Assembly: GCF_014641695.1 (NCBI RefSeq)
Contig: NZ_BMIF01000008.1
Location: forward strand, 179,399-243,398
Reading direction: 5' to 3'
DNA length: 64,000 nucleotides
Origin: Nitratireductor aestuarii
Lineage (GTDB): Bacteria; Pseudomonadota; Alphaproteobacteria; Rhizobiales; Rhizobiaceae
Position numbers and translations under genes: made by a program. Below are positions 38,086 through 49,500 of this stretch, piece after piece. Position 1 is the first letter of the stretch. Each line of letters begins with the position of its first letter. Under the pieces are notes generated by a model. It did no database searches and had not been told where the DNA came from. It saw nothing but the letters and a program-made list of their open reading frames with translations.

Positions 38086-39372
38086 TCAGACCGCGATGCT
38101 TTGCGGCTGCCGCCAGGAGAGGTTGTCCCGGATTGCGGAGATGGGCATCAGCTTGCCGACAGGGCCGATCGCGGTGACGGTCGGCTTGGACGAGAAGAGC
38201 CTTGCCGAGAGGTCGGTCAGGCGTTCGACGGTCAGGCCGCCAAGTCGATCCATCAGCTCTTCCGTGCCGATGGGACGACCATAGAGGAGCAGCTGGCGGG
38301 CGACCTGTGAGGCGCGGCTCGACGGGCTTTCCCGCGACATCAAGAGCGAGGCGCGGAACTGCGCGCGGGCGCGGTCCAGTTCCTGCTGGTCGATTTGCTC
38401 GCCAGCACGGCTGAGCTCCTGAAGGATGACGGGGAGGAGTTCCTCGGTGCCGGTGTCGCCGGTGGCGGCATGAACGCCGAAGATGCCCGTGTCGGAGAAG
38501 CCCCAGTGGAAGGCATAGATCGAATAGCAGAGACCGCGCTTCTCACGCACTTCCTGGAAGAGGCGGGAAGACATGCCGCCGCCAAGGATCATCGAGAGAA
38601 CCTGCGAGGCATAGAAGTCGCGGGCATGATAGGCGCGGCCTTCGAAGCCTAGGATGATCTGGGCGTCGCGCAGATCGCGCATCTCACGGTAGTCGCCACC
38701 GACGTAGTGAGCGACCTGCGGCTTCATCTGGTCGGCATGAGGGCGGAAATCGCCCAGACGCTTTTCCACTTCGCGCACGAAATCGTCATGATCGACACCG
38801 CCGGCGGCTACGACCACCATGCGGTCGGCACCGTACTGGCGCTCGAGAAAATCGTGGAGCTGCTGTGACGTGAAGGCCTGAACAGTGTCAGGCGTTCCGA
38901 GGATGGAGCGGCCGAGCGACTGGTGCCGGTAGGCCGTCTCGGTGAAACGGTCAAAGACGGCATCGTCCGGTGTGTCGTGGGCGGCGCCGATCTCCTGGAG
39001 GATCACGTGCTGCTCGCGCTCAAGCTCCTCAGGGTCGAACTTGGATTCGGTGAGGATGTCGGCCAGGATGTCCACTGCCAGAGGCAGGTCGTCCTTCAGG
39101 ACACGGGCGTAGAAGGCCGTGGTTTCGACGCTTGTGGCGGCGTTGATCTCGCCGCCGACATCTTCAATCTCGGTGGCGATGTCCAGGGCGCTACGACGTT
39201 GCGTACCCTTGAATGCCATGTGCTCGAGAAGATGAGCGATGCCATGCTCATCTTCCGTCTCGTGGCGCGAGCCGGACTTGACCCAGACTCCGAGCGCCAC
39301 GGATTCAAGGTGCGGCAGCGTTTCGGTCGCAACCGTCAAGCCGTTGCTAAGACGGCTTACTTGTACGCTCAT
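38086..39372 (-). CDS. M16 family zinc peptidase (processing-peptidase-like)
   Basis: Zinc protease of 428 residues, related to mitochondrial processing peptidase beta and bacterial PqqL-like enzymes. The inverted zinc motif HxxEH is in GIAHLLEHMAFKGT, with the more distant metal-ligand glutamate expected near AATSVETTAFYARV. The two M16 halves (N active, C non-catalytic) are both present. It follows thrC after 4 bp, an arrangement seen widely in rhizobia. The substrate is unknown. Confidence 0.93.
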   Translation of the reverse strand: MSVQVSRLSNGLTVATETLPHLESVALGVWVKSGSRHETEDEHGIAHLLEHMAFKGTQRRSALDIATEIEDVGGEINAATSVETTAFYARVLKDDLPLAVDILADILTESKFDPEELEREQHVILQEIGAAHDTPDDAVFDRFTETAYRHQSLGRSILGTPDTVQAFTSQQLHDFLERQYGADRMVVVAAGGVDHDDFVREVEKRLGDFRPHADQMKPQVAHYVGGDYREMRDLRDAQIILGFEGRAYHARDFYASQVLSMILGGGMSSRLFQEVREKRGLCYSIYAFHWGFSDTGIFGVHAATGDTGTEELLPVILQELSRAGEQIDQQELDRARAQFRASLLMSRESPSSRASQVARQLLLYGRPIGTEELMDRLGGLTVERLTDLSARLFSSKPTVTAIGPVGKLMPISAIRDNLSWRQPQSIAV

Positions 39373-39376
39373 GTAG

Positions 39377-40780
39377 TCACTCCCTAGACTCCGTCCTTGA
39401 ATGACGGATTATGTGATCTTCCACCATTTTCAGGTCCGATGGAAGGACCGTAAAGCGCTCTTCCGCTGTCATGATGCCTTCGAGCCAGGCGGGCAGGGCA
39501 GGGTTGATGCCACTTGCATCCTCCACCGCCTGCGGGAACTTGGCGGGATGGGCGGTCGAAAGAACGACCATGGTTTCGCCGGGCTGGGCAAGTTCACGGG
39601 CAACCTTCAGCGCGGTCGCCGTGTGCGGGTCGGCAAGGTATCCGCTGGCTTCCAGTGTTTCGCGGATGGTACGGGCAGTTTCCTCCTCGTCGGCACGACC
39701 GGCGGCAAACTCTTCCCGGATGCGCTCAAGTGCGGCTTCCGGAATGGTGAAGCTGCCGGACTGCTTCAGGCTTTCCATGCAGGCGCGCACTTCCGCAGCA
39801 TCGCGGCCAGTGGCTTCGAAGAGGAGACGTTCGAAGTTCGAGGATACCTGAATATCCATGGATGGCGACATTGTGGCGACAACGCCGCGGGTTTCGTACC
39901 GACCCGTGGCCAGAGTGCGCGCGAGGATGTCGTTGGAATTGGTCGCGATGATCAGCCGGCCGATCGGCAGGCCCATGCGCTTTGCGGCGTAACCTGCAAA
40001 AATATCACCGAAATTACCGGTCGGAACGGTGAAGGAGATCTCCCGGTCCGGAGCGCCGAGGCTGACCGCAGCGGTGAAGTAGTAGACGGTCTGGGCCATG
40101 ATGCGGGCCCAGTTGATCGAGTTCACGCCGGAAAGACCGATCTGATCACGGAAGCCATGGTCGTTGAACATGGACTTCACGAGCGCCTGGCAGTCGTCGA
40201 AGTTCCCTTCGACAGCGATGGCGTGGACGTTGTCCGCCTTCGACGTGGTCATCTGGCGCTGCTGAACCGGAGACACGCGGTTGTGCGGGAACATGATGAA
40301 CACGTCAGCGCGCTTGGCGCCAGCAAAGGCGTCGATGGCTGCGCCGCCTGTATCGCCGGAGGTCGCGCCTGCGATCGTTACGCGCTCGCCACGCTTCTCC
40401 AGGACGTGATCCATGATGCGGGCGAGGAACTGCATGGCCACGTCCTTGAAGGCGAGCGTAGGGCCATGGAAGAGCTCAAGAACGAATTCGGAGGGGCCGG
40501 TCTGGACCAGCGGGCAGGTCGCCTGATGACGGAATGTGCCATAGCTGCCATCGATGATGGACTTCAGGTCGGCGTCTGAAATGTCCTCATCGATGAAGGG
40601 CCGCATGATGACAAATGCAGCTTCTGCATAGGAAAGACCGCGCAGCGCGCGAATTTCTTCTGGGGAAAACTGCGGCCATTCCGTTGGCACATAGAGGCCA
40701 CCATCGCGGGCAAGGCCCTGGAGCAGGACGTCCGAAAACCCTAATACCGGCGCTTCTGCGCGCGTACTGACAAACTGCAT
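39377..40780 (-). CDS. thrC: Threonine synthase
   Basis: PLP enzyme that converts O-phosphohomoserine to threonine. The 467-residue protein is of the long class II type shared with E. coli and yeast. The PLP lysine lies in HGPTLAFKDVAMQFLARIM, preceded by LVQTGPSEFVLELFHGP. The phosphate-binding GATSGDTGGAAIDAF and the TGNFGDIFAGYAAKRMGLP segment are clear. Its substrate is made by ThrB, encoded about 8 kb away. Confidence 0.97.
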   Translation of the reverse strand: MQFVSTRAEAPVLGFSDVLLQGLARDGGLYVPTEWPQFSPEEIRALRGLSYAEAAFVIMRPFIDEDISDADLKSIIDGSYGTFRHQATCPLVQTGPSEFVLELFHGPTLAFKDVAMQFLARIMDHVLEKRGERVTIAGATSGDTGGAAIDAFAGAKRADVFIMFPHNRVSPVQQRQMTTSKADNVHAIAVEGNFDDCQALVKSMFNDHGFRDQIGLSGVNSINWARIMAQTVYYFTAAVSLGAPDREISFTVPTGNFGDIFAGYAAKRMGLPIGRLIIATNSNDILARTLATGRYETRGVVATMSPSMDIQVSSNFERLLFEATGRDAAEVRACMESLKQSGSFTIPEAALERIREEFAAGRADEEETARTIRETLEASGYLADPHTATALKVARELAQPGETMVVLSTAHPAKFPQAVEDASGINPALPAWLEGIMTAEERFTVLPSDLKMVEDHIIRHSRTESRE

Positions 40781-40905
40781 CCTGCTTAAACTCCGTCTTG
40801 AACGCTTGAACCAGCCACGTATTCACTGCCGGTCGAATTCTTCGTGCGCGGTTGATATAGAACACCAACCCTGTATTAGGAAAGCGTCAGTTATGAGGGG
40901 GTTTC

Positions 40906-41439
40906 ATGTCAGTGAAGCTTGGTGCCACAGCATTTGCAATTCTGGCGACGGCCGCGCTTGCCGGATGCCAGCAGGGTGCTTCCAGTTCTGAAGCCACTCT
41001 CGAAGCCGGTCAGGTTCGCGAGAGCGAGCTACGGGCTTATTGTCCTCGTCCCGCCTTACGTGACGGAACGGCCTATCTTCAGCAATACGAGAGGGGCGGA
41101 CAGGACGACCCGAACCGTCTGATCTTCCAGGCCGTGATTTCCGACACGACCCGCACCTGCACAACCAATGAGGGTAGCGGCGTGGTGAATGTCGTGGCCG
41201 CCGGCCGGATTGTTCCGGGGCCGAAGGGCCGTACCGGCGCGGTGACCCTGCCGATCCGCGTCGTCGCCATGCGCGGTGAGCAGGTGCTCTACTCGCAGCT
41301 CATCCGGCACCAGGTGAACGTCGCCGACACTTCCGGCGCAACCCAGTTTTTCCTCAGCGATCCCAATGTCGTGATCCCGGGCGGCATCGACCGCTCCGTG
41401 CAGATCGTCATCGGATTTGATGAAGGTCCGGGGCGTTAA
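40906..41439 (+). CDS. Predicted lipoprotein of unknown function
   Basis: A 177-residue putative lipoprotein: signal ILATAALAGC with lipobox LAGC and Cys21, followed by a Ser/Glu-rich tether and a domain with two further cysteines (AYCPRP, TRTCTT). The C-terminal half is beta-rich (PIRVVAMRGEQVLYSQLIRHQV). No named domain is recognised, though similar proteins occur next to thrC in rhizobia. It is divergent from thrC and convergent with the HAD gene. Confidence 0.75.
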   Translation: MSVKLGATAFAILATAALAGCQQGASSSEATLEAGQVRESELRAYCPRPALRDGTAYLQQYERGGQDDPNRLIFQAVISDTTRTCTTNEGSGVVNVVAAGRIVPGPKGRTGAVTLPIRVVAMRGEQVLYSQLIRHQVNVADTSGATQFFLSDPNVVIPGGIDRSVQIVIGFDEGPGR

Positions 41440-41462
41440 GCCCCGGTTTATCCAACGATCTA

Positions 41463-42152
41463 CTAGAAATCTGGTGACCAGCTGGCGAGGGCTTCGATCG
41501 TCGCTCTCAGGTCCGACATGCGGTTGATGGTTGTCTCGGCGCCGGCTTCCATCAGCATGTCCGCATGGCGCGGATGCGTGTGCGACGCGCCGGTGAAGCC
41601 GATCACACGCATTCCGGCTGCGCGGGCGCCTGCAATGCCGTGGACCGAATCCTCAATGACAATGGTCTTCTTCGGGTCTGCTTCCATCTTTTCCGCGGCA
41701 TATAGGAAGACGTCCGGCGCAGGCTTCGGGCGGGCCGTCGGCGTTTCAGCAGAAGAGAAAATCACGTCATCGAACAGGCCAACGAGGCGCGCGCGCTTAA
41801 GCATGGTCTCGATGCGGCTTCGCGTCGAATTTGAGCAGATGCACTTCTTGTAGGGCAGGGTCGCGACAGCGTAGCCGACGCCTTCGATTGCCTTCACCTC
41901 ACGGGCGAGGCGTTTGTCGATCAGCGTCTCGGCTGTGTCGATCAGGGAGGCCTGGAAGAGGATCTGTGCCTCGCGCTCGATCGAAAGAAGAATGTCGCGG
42001 AAGGTCAGGCCGGAGTAGCGCTCCGACAGCTCTTCCGCCGAAATTTCGTGCCCGGCCTTCTTCAGAAGCTCGGCTTCGACGCGCGCAGCAACGATTTCAG
42101 AATCGACCAGAACGCCGTCGCAGTCGAATATGATCAGATCCAGGGCAGACAT
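41463..42152 (-). CDS. HAD-IA family phosphatase
   Basis: Haloacid-dehalogenase-type phosphatase of 229 residues, similar to phosphoglycolate and beta-phosphoglucomutase relatives. Motif I is IIFDCDGVLVDSE, motif II ICSNSTRSR, motif III the Lys in RPKPAPDVF, and motif IV VIEDSVHGIAGARAAGM. The start at 42152 has GGAG 5 bases upstream and gives the usual MSALDLIIFDCDG beginning; the frame is open 36 codons further. It is divergent from ccrM. Substrate unknown. Confidence 0.9.
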   Translation of the reverse strand: MSALDLIIFDCDGVLVDSEIVAARVEAELLKKAGHEISAEELSERYSGLTFRDILLSIEREAQILFQASLIDTAETLIDKRLAREVKAIEGVGYAVATLPYKKCICSNSTRSRIETMLKRARLVGLFDDVIFSSAETPTARPKPAPDVFLYAAEKMEADPKKTIVIEDSVHGIAGARAAGMRVIGFTGASHTHPRHADMLMEAGAETTINRMSDLRATIEALASWSPDF

Positions 42153-42191
42153 TTGGGCTCCAAGCAGCAATTCGTAGGGGGCTATAGGTAG

Positions 42192-43481
<1,290 letters not shown>

Positions 43482-43482
43482 A

Positions 43483-44094
43483 TCAGGTCCTGATGCCGTA
43501 AGCTTCGAAGTCTTTTCGAAGCTGATCAGCACTGACAAATTGAACGGCGCGCCAGCCAGCAGCTTGCGCGCCTTCAACATTTGCGCGGCTGTCATCAATG
43601 AAAAGCGTCGCCTCTGGATCAAGGCCGAATGTGCTGGCGTGGAGATCGTAGATCTCGCGCTGCGGTTTGATCAGACCGACCTCGGCTGAGACCGTGATGC
43701 CACGGGCAAGGTTGAGGAACGGGAACTTCTGCCGGGCCTCGCTGAACGTGTCGCTGGCGAAGTTGGTCAGCATGGTGACGTCGTGGCCCCAGTCGATCAC
43801 CGACTTCAGGATTTCGACCGAGTCGTCATAGGCGTGCGAGACCATCTCGGGCCAGTGCTGTCGGAAAGCGCGAATCAGCTCCTCATGGTCGGGGTGGAGG
43901 GCTATCAGCTGCTGCTCGGCTTCGGCCCAGCTGCGGCCACGGTCCTGCTCAAGATTCCAGTCGTGCGTGCAGACGGTGGCGAAGAACCATTCTCGCTGCT
44001 TCGGGTCGGGGATAAGCCTGCGGAACGGGATCTCGGGATCGTAGTGGATGAGGACCTTGCCGATATCGAAGACGATGTGCCGGATTTCACTCAC
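43483..44094 (-). CDS. HAD family hydrolase, YihX-like
   Basis: A 203-residue HAD phosphatase of the YihX/epoxide-hydrolase-N group, which acts on small sugar phosphates. Motif I is HIVFDIGKVLIHYDP, in which the usual second Asp is replaced by Lys-Val (DxGxV), as is common in this subgroup. Motif II is TMLTNFASDTF, motif III the Lys in EVGLIKPQREIYD and motif IV FIDDSRANVEGA. The start is GTG at 44094 with GGAGG 8 bases upstream; the longer frame overlaps mutY. It follows mutY after 17 bp and is convergent with ccrM, 1 bp apart. Confidence 0.88.
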   Translation of the reverse strand: MSEIRHIVFDIGKVLIHYDPEIPFRRLIPDPKQREWFFATVCTHDWNLEQDRGRSWAEAEQQLIALHPDHEELIRAFRQHWPEMVSHAYDDSVEILKSVIDWGHDVTMLTNFASDTFSEARQKFPFLNLARGITVSAEVGLIKPQREIYDLHASTFGLDPEATLFIDDSRANVEGAQAAGWRAVQFVSADQLRKDFEAYGIRT

Positions 44095-44111
44095 GCCTGA
44101 TCCCTCCTGCT

Positions 44112-45224
44112 TTAAGTCTTCTTCTTCTTCCCCGAACGTTTGCCGAGGGAAGGGATGGCTGCCGCGACAGCCTTCCACATCACAGTAGGCAGAGCTTCCT
44201 CGCCTAGCAAGTTCTGGTCGGCCCACCACCAGCTCTGGGGCGGGGGTATGTCGAGCTTTGCGTGGTAGACCGATAGTCGCAGTTCGAAATGGGTGAAGAC
44301 ATGGACGATGACACCGCGCGGCAACCAGTTCGCCTCGAAGGGTGCGCCGTCGATGCCGTCCGCGCCATCCTGGCGGGCGGTCCAATCGGTCGTAGGCACC
44401 TCGGCCATGCCCGCGAGCAGACCTTTCAGCGGGCGCTTGCGCAGCAGGATCGCGCCATCCGGCCGTTCGACAACGAAGGCGGCTCCGATGCGGACCGGTT
44501 TCTCGGCCTTGGCCAGCTTCAGCGGGTAGCGCTCCTGCGTCTTGCTCTGGTAGGCCAAACAGCCGTCATTCAGCGGGCACAGGCTGCAGGCAGGTGTGCG
44601 GGGCGTGCAGATGGTTGCGCCAAGGTCCATCATGGCCTGCGCAAAGTCGCCCGGACGATCAGTCGGGACCATCGCCTTCACAAGAGCCTTGATCTCAGGC
44701 TTGGCGGCTGGGAGCGGCGTTTCGATCGCATGGAGGCGAGTAACAACGCGCTCCACATTGCCATCGACAACCGCCGAGGGGCGGTTGAAGGCGATGGCCG
44801 CGATGGCGGCACTCGTATAGTCGCCGATGCCGGGAAGGTTTCGAAGGCCTTCTTCCGTATCCGGGAACCGGCCGCTGAATTCTTCCGCTACCAGATCGGC
44901 GCATTTCTTCAAGTTCCGGGCGCGGGAATAGTAGCCGAGGCCGGCCCAGGCCTTCATGACGTCATCCACATCGGCGGCGGCGAGGTCGAGGACCGTTGGC
45001 CATCGGGCCGTAAATGCGTCAAAATATGACTTTACCGCTCCAACAGTGGTCTGCTGCAGCATGATTTCGGAGAGCCAGACGCGATAGGGATCGGGACGCT
45101 CCCCTTGGGCGATTGCACCGGGGTTCAGGCGCCAGGGAAGGCGCCGGTGATGGCGGTCATACCATTCCAGCAGCGAGTGGGCCTGATCCGAAGGGGAGGG
45201 TCGTTTCATATTTGCAGGTGCCAT
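44112..45224 (-). CDS. mutY: A/G-specific adenine glycosylase MutY
   Basis: Base-excision repair enzyme that removes adenine paired with 8-oxoguanine. The 370-residue protein has the catalytic Glu in SEIMLQQTTV, the helix-hairpin-helix LPGIGDYTSAAIAAIAF, the catalytic Asp in VVDGNVERV and the four cluster cysteines CTPRTPACSLCPLNDGC. A C-terminal NUDIX-like domain reads the oxidised guanine. An in-frame ATG five codons in is an alternative start. It is divergent from the DUF721 gene. Confidence 0.96.
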   Translation of the reverse strand: MAPANMKRPSPSDQAHSLLEWYDRHHRRLPWRLNPGAIAQGERPDPYRVWLSEIMLQQTTVGAVKSYFDAFTARWPTVLDLAAADVDDVMKAWAGLGYYSRARNLKKCADLVAEEFSGRFPDTEEGLRNLPGIGDYTSAAIAAIAFNRPSAVVDGNVERVVTRLHAIETPLPAAKPEIKALVKAMVPTDRPGDFAQAMMDLGATICTPRTPACSLCPLNDGCLAYQSKTQERYPLKLAKAEKPVRIGAAFVVERPDGAILLRKRPLKGLLAGMAEVPTTDWTARQDGADGIDGAPFEANWLPRGVIVHVFTHFELRLSVYHAKLDIPPPQSWWWADQNLLGEEALPTVMWKAVAAAIPSLGKRSGKKKKT

Positions 45225-45268
45225 TGACGGCTTTATGCGCTAGGCCTTCGCAGGCGGCAAGGTAGGAT

Positions 45269-45778
45269 ATGGTCTTGAAGAAACAAGGCGGTGCGATCTC
45301 GGTAAGCGATCTGGCGAGCGACGTCCTCGATCCGGTCATGCGCAAGCGCGCGGGCATCTCGATAGAGATCGTCCAGTCGTGGACAGAAATTGCCGGTGAG
45401 CGGCTGGCGAACACAACCCGGCCGATCAAGATCCTCTGGCAGCGCAGGATGAGCGATCAAGACCCGTTCGAGCCGGCGACGCTGGTGATTGCATGTTCGG
45501 GTGCTGCGGCGCTGCGCGTGCAGCACGAGACGATGGAGATCATTTCCCGGGTGAATTCGTTCCTGGGGTTCACTGCCATCGGGCGCATCAAGATCGTGCA
45601 GAAGCAGCTTACCGACATGGGGCCGCAGAAGCTGCCGCCACCCCGCGCCCTCAACAATGCCGAACGGCAGAGACTGGAGCATCTGACGCAGGACATCGAG
45701 GACGAGGGGCTCAAGGAGAGTCTTAAAAGGCTTGGCGCCAGCGTGCTAGCGCGTAAGAAGCCGCTCGCGAATTCGTGA
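45269..45778 (+). CDS. DUF721/DciA-like protein
   Basis: A 169-residue protein of the DUF721 family; a member, DciA, loads or assists the replicative helicase in bacteria lacking DnaC. Marks are a short N-terminal helix-rich part, IEIVQSWTEIAGERLANTTRPIKI and the KH-like core TLVIACSGAAALRVQHETMEIISRVN, FTAIGRIKIVQ. The family link is good; the helicase role is inferred from DciA. It lies between mutY and a DsbA-like gene, close to smc, a common rhizobial arrangement. Confidence 0.82.
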   Translation: MVLKKQGGAISVSDLASDVLDPVMRKRAGISIEIVQSWTEIAGERLANTTRPIKILWQRRMSDQDPFEPATLVIACSGAAALRVQHETMEIISRVNSFLGFTAIGRIKIVQKQLTDMGPQKLPPPRALNNAERQRLEHLTQDIEDEGLKESLKRLGASVLARKKPLANS

Positions 45779-45811
45779 ATGCGTCACGAAAATTGCAATT
45801 TGGCTCTAATC

Positions 45812-45837
45812 TTCAACTATCATATCTGATAGTCGAA
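45812..45837. promoter_or_regulatory. 26-bp inverted repeat upstream of the dsbA-like gene
   Basis: TTCAACTATCA and TGATAGTCGAA match with one mismatch around TATC. A perfect palindrome AAATTGCAATTT lies just before it (45790-45801). The repeat is 40 bases before the GTG start. It could be an operator or a terminator of the DUF721 gene; a T run is lacking. Confidence 0.4.
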
Positions 45838-45877
45838 ATTTCAGGTTGTTAGACCGCTTTTCTGATGGAGCACGCCC

Positions 45878-46537
45878 GTGATTCGCACTACCGAACTTAA
45901 CCGTAGAAGGCTTCTCGCTTCGATGGCCGCCATTCCTGCGCTTGCGCTTCTGGCTGGCGAAACGGCGGCGGCTGTTGATGCACCGGCTTCGCAGGGCAGT
46001 GTCGACATCGACAAGCTGATGGCGCAGGGCGCTTTGCCTGACGTGGTGAAGGGCGAGGAGAACGCGCCGGTCACGATCATCGAATATGCGTCGATGACCT
46101 GCGGGCACTGCGCAGCCTTCCACGTGAACACCTATCCAGCTCTGGATGAGAAGTACATCAAGACGGGCAAGGTGAAGTTCATCATGCGCGAGTTCCCGCT
46201 CGACCCGCGTGCCGAAGCAGGCTTCATGCTCGCCCGCTGCTCCGAGAACAAGTATTACCCGATGATCGACGTGCTGTTCAAACAGCAGCAGAGCTGGGCT
46301 GGCGTACAGGATGCAGCCACCGCGCTCCTGAATATCGCCAAACTCGCTGGTTTTTCACAGGAGAGCTTCCAGGCCTGCTTGACGAACCAGAAGCTTCTCG
46401 ATGATGTAAGAGCTATGCGCCAGGCAGGCTCGGACTTTGGTGTCAATGCCACGCCGACGTTCTTCATCAACGGGAAAAAGTATTCGGGAGCGATGTCGAT
46501 TGAACAAATGTCGGCAATTATCGATCCCCTACTCTAA
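45878..46537 (+). CDS. DsbA-family thiol-disulfide oxidoreductase (exported)
   Basis: Periplasmic thiol oxidoreductase of 219 residues. The N-terminus NRRRLLASMAAIPALALLAGETAAA looks like a signal peptide with a twin-arginine-like motif. The thioredoxin-fold domain has the active site MTCGHCAAFH (CGHC), an inserted helical domain and the cis-proline loop NATPTFFINGKKYSG. It resembles the DsbA/BdbD proteins next to smc in rhizobia. The GTG start has GGAG 7 bases upstream. It may act with the DsbD-alpha-like protein, though nothing in the sequence links them. Confidence 0.9.
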   Translation: MIRTTELNRRRLLASMAAIPALALLAGETAAAVDAPASQGSVDIDKLMAQGALPDVVKGEENAPVTIIEYASMTCGHCAAFHVNTYPALDEKYIKTGKVKFIMREFPLDPRAEAGFMLARCSENKYYPMIDVLFKQQQSWAGVQDAATALLNIAKLAGFSQESFQACLTNQKLLDDVRAMRQAGSDFGVNATPTFFINGKKYSGAMSIEQMSAIIDPLL

Positions 46538-46588
46538 GAACCGCAGGAAGCCCTGCGAAGGGCTTGGTGCGTGCCGGGGCAGGCCGGC

Positions 46589-49500
46589 ATGAAGTTCACC
46601 AAGCTGCGGCTGGTCGGTTTCAAGTCCTTTGTTGAACCCAGTGAGTTCGTGATCGAACGCGGTCTCACTGGCGTTGTCGGACCGAACGGCTGCGGCAAAT
46701 CCAATCTCGTTGAAGCGCTGCGCTGGGTTATGGGTGAAAACTCATACAAGAACATGCGCGCTTCCGGGATGGACGACGTCATTTTCTCAGGCTCCGGCAA
46801 CCGGCCCGCGCGCAACACGGCCGAGGTTGCGCTGTTCCTTGACAACACGGACCGCTCCGCTCCGCCGTCCTTCAATGACGCGGACGAGCTGCAGGTCTCT
46901 CGCCGCATCGAGCGCGAGGCGGGCTCCGTCTATCGCATCAACGGCAAGGAAGCGCGCGCCCGCGACGTGCAGCTGCTGTTCGCCGATCAATCGACGGGCG
47001 CGCGTTCGCCTTCCATGGTGGGGCAAGGACGCATAGGCGAGCTGATCCAGGCAAAGCCGCAGGCCCGCCGCGCCCTTCTGGAAGAGGCAGCAGGCATTTC
47101 CGGCCTGCATTCGCGCCGCCATGAAGCCGAAATGCGCATGCGGGCGGCCGAGCAGAACCTTGAGCGTCTGGATGACGTGGTGGGTGAGCTCGCCACGCAG
47201 ATCGAGAGCCTGAAGCGTCAGGCGCGTCAGGCCTCGCGCTTCCGCAGCCTGTCGGAAGACATTCGCAGGGCGGAAGCCATCCTGCTGCATCTCGCATGGA
47301 CGCAGGCCAAGACGCAGGAAGGGGAGTCCAAGTCCGCACTTGCGCAGGCAACAAACCAGGTTGCCGAACGTGCATCCCAGCAGATGGAAGCCGCCAAGGC
47401 CCAGGCCATCGGCAGCCATAAGCTTCCGAACCTGCGGAACGCCAAGGCGGAAGCTGCGGCAGCGCTACAGCGGCTGACGATTGCGCACACGCAGATCCAG
47501 GAGGAGGCGAAGCGCATTCGCGAGCGCACCGCCGACCTGCAGAAGCGGATTGCCCAGCTGGACGCCGATATTGCCCGCGAACAGCAGCTGGCGCGCGACA
47601 ATACCGAAACCTTGCAGCGCCTCGACGAAGAGGAAGCGCAGCTTCGCGAACTCGAGGAAAACGCGGTCGAGGGTGAGGAAGAGGCGCTGGCCTTGCTCGA
47701 GACCATGACGGCTGAGCTTGAGGAGCGGGAGCAGCTGCTCTCCACGCTGACGGCCGAGAAGGCCGAAGCGGGCGCTGCTCGCGCTCAGGCGGAACGTGCT
47801 CTGCGCGAGCGGTCGGAGCGGTGCGAACGGCTCAACCAGCAGCTGGCGTCCATTAATCGCGAGCTTGCAGAAGTTGTAGCCCGGATCAGTGCGCTGCCCG
47901 ATCCTGCGGCCAAGCAGGAAGAGCTGGACGTCGCCGTTGAAGCCATGGAAATGGCCGAGGAGGCCGTTGCTGACGCTGAGGAGGCGGTGAGTTCCGCGCG
48001 CGCTGCCGAGGCGGACGCCCGCGCGCCACTCAGTGAAGCGCGCGCCGAGGTACAGCGGATCGAGACCGAAGCCGCCACGCTGGCGAAGATCCTGAGTGCA
48101 GGCGTCAATGCTGAATTTCCGGCCGTGCTTGAACAGATCCGTGTCGAGCGCGGGTTCGAGACCGCACTTGGTGCCGCCCTTGGCGAAGACCTTGATGTTC
48201 CGACTGATGCGGCTGCGCCTGTCCATTGGGGCACGGTTTCTGCGCATGACGATGAGCCGGTCTTGCCCGAAGGTGTTCGCTCGCTTGCGTCGGTTGCCTC
48301 GGCGCCGCAACAGCTCGCCCGGCGTTTGGCGCAGATCGGCATTGTCGAACCGGCGGATGGCGAGCGGCTGCAGCCGCTTCTGAAGCCTGGCCAGCGGCTT
48401 GTTTCGCGCGATGGCGCGCTGTGGCGCTGGGATGGTTATCGCGCAAGTGCGGATGCGCCCACGGCGGCTGCCATGCGTCTTGCCCAGAAGAACCGTCTGG
48501 CGGAACTTGAAGCGGAAGCGGTCGAAGCCCGCGATCGTCTTGAAGAGGCGGCGGCAACCCTTGCACAGGCGGAAAATGCCGTGCGCGAGCAGGTGGAGCG
48601 TGAGCGTCAGGCTCGCGAGGCTGTGCGCGAGGCGCAGCGCCGGGTTTCCGTAGCGCGGGATGCGCTGGCGGCGGCTGAGCGTGCATCGGGTGAGCTTTCG
48701 AGCAGGCGGGCCGTGCTTGAGGCTTCGCAGACGCGTCTTGCCGAAGAGCACGAGGAAGCGCTTGAGGCTGTAGAAGAGGCACGAGCTTCTCTCGAAGATG
48801 CGCCGGACCTTTCAGAATTGCAGGCAAAGCTTGACCGCGCCGCAGCCGAAGTTGCCACCGCGCGTGGCAAGCTTGCCGAAATGCGCGCGGCCTATGAGGG
48901 CCGGAAGCGCGAGGCGGAAGCGCGCGTACGCAGGCTTGCGGCAATCGTACAAGAACGGCAGAGCTGGGTCTTCCGCCGGCAGAATGCTGATAATCAGATC
49001 ACGTCGCTTTCCGATCGTCGCGAAGAAATCATCGAGGAGCTCGAGCGGCTGGCGGAAGCTCCGGACGATCTCGACCATCGCGTCCGCGCGCTGATCAGTG
49101 AAATTGCGACCGCCGAGGCGCGGGCGAAGGAAGCCTCCGACATCCTGCAGGAAGCGGAATCGGCGCAGTCCGAGCTCGACAAGCGGGCCACCGAGTCGAT
49201 CCAGGCGCTGTCGTCGGCGCGGGAGGCGAGGGCGCGTGCGGAAGAACGGCAGGCGGCTGCCGAGGAGCGTCGCATCGAGGTTGAGGCGCGTATCCAGCAG
49301 TCCATGAACATCGCACCGCATCTTGTGGCGCAGCACACGGGCCTCAAGCCGGACGAGAAGCTGCCGGAGATGAACGAGGTGGAGCGGCGGCTGGAGCGGC
49401 TCAAGGCGGAGCGCGAGCGGCTGGGTGCCGTCAATCTGCGGGCCGAGGAAGAGCAGCGCGAACTTTCCGAACGCTACGACCTCATCGTTTCCGAGCGCGA

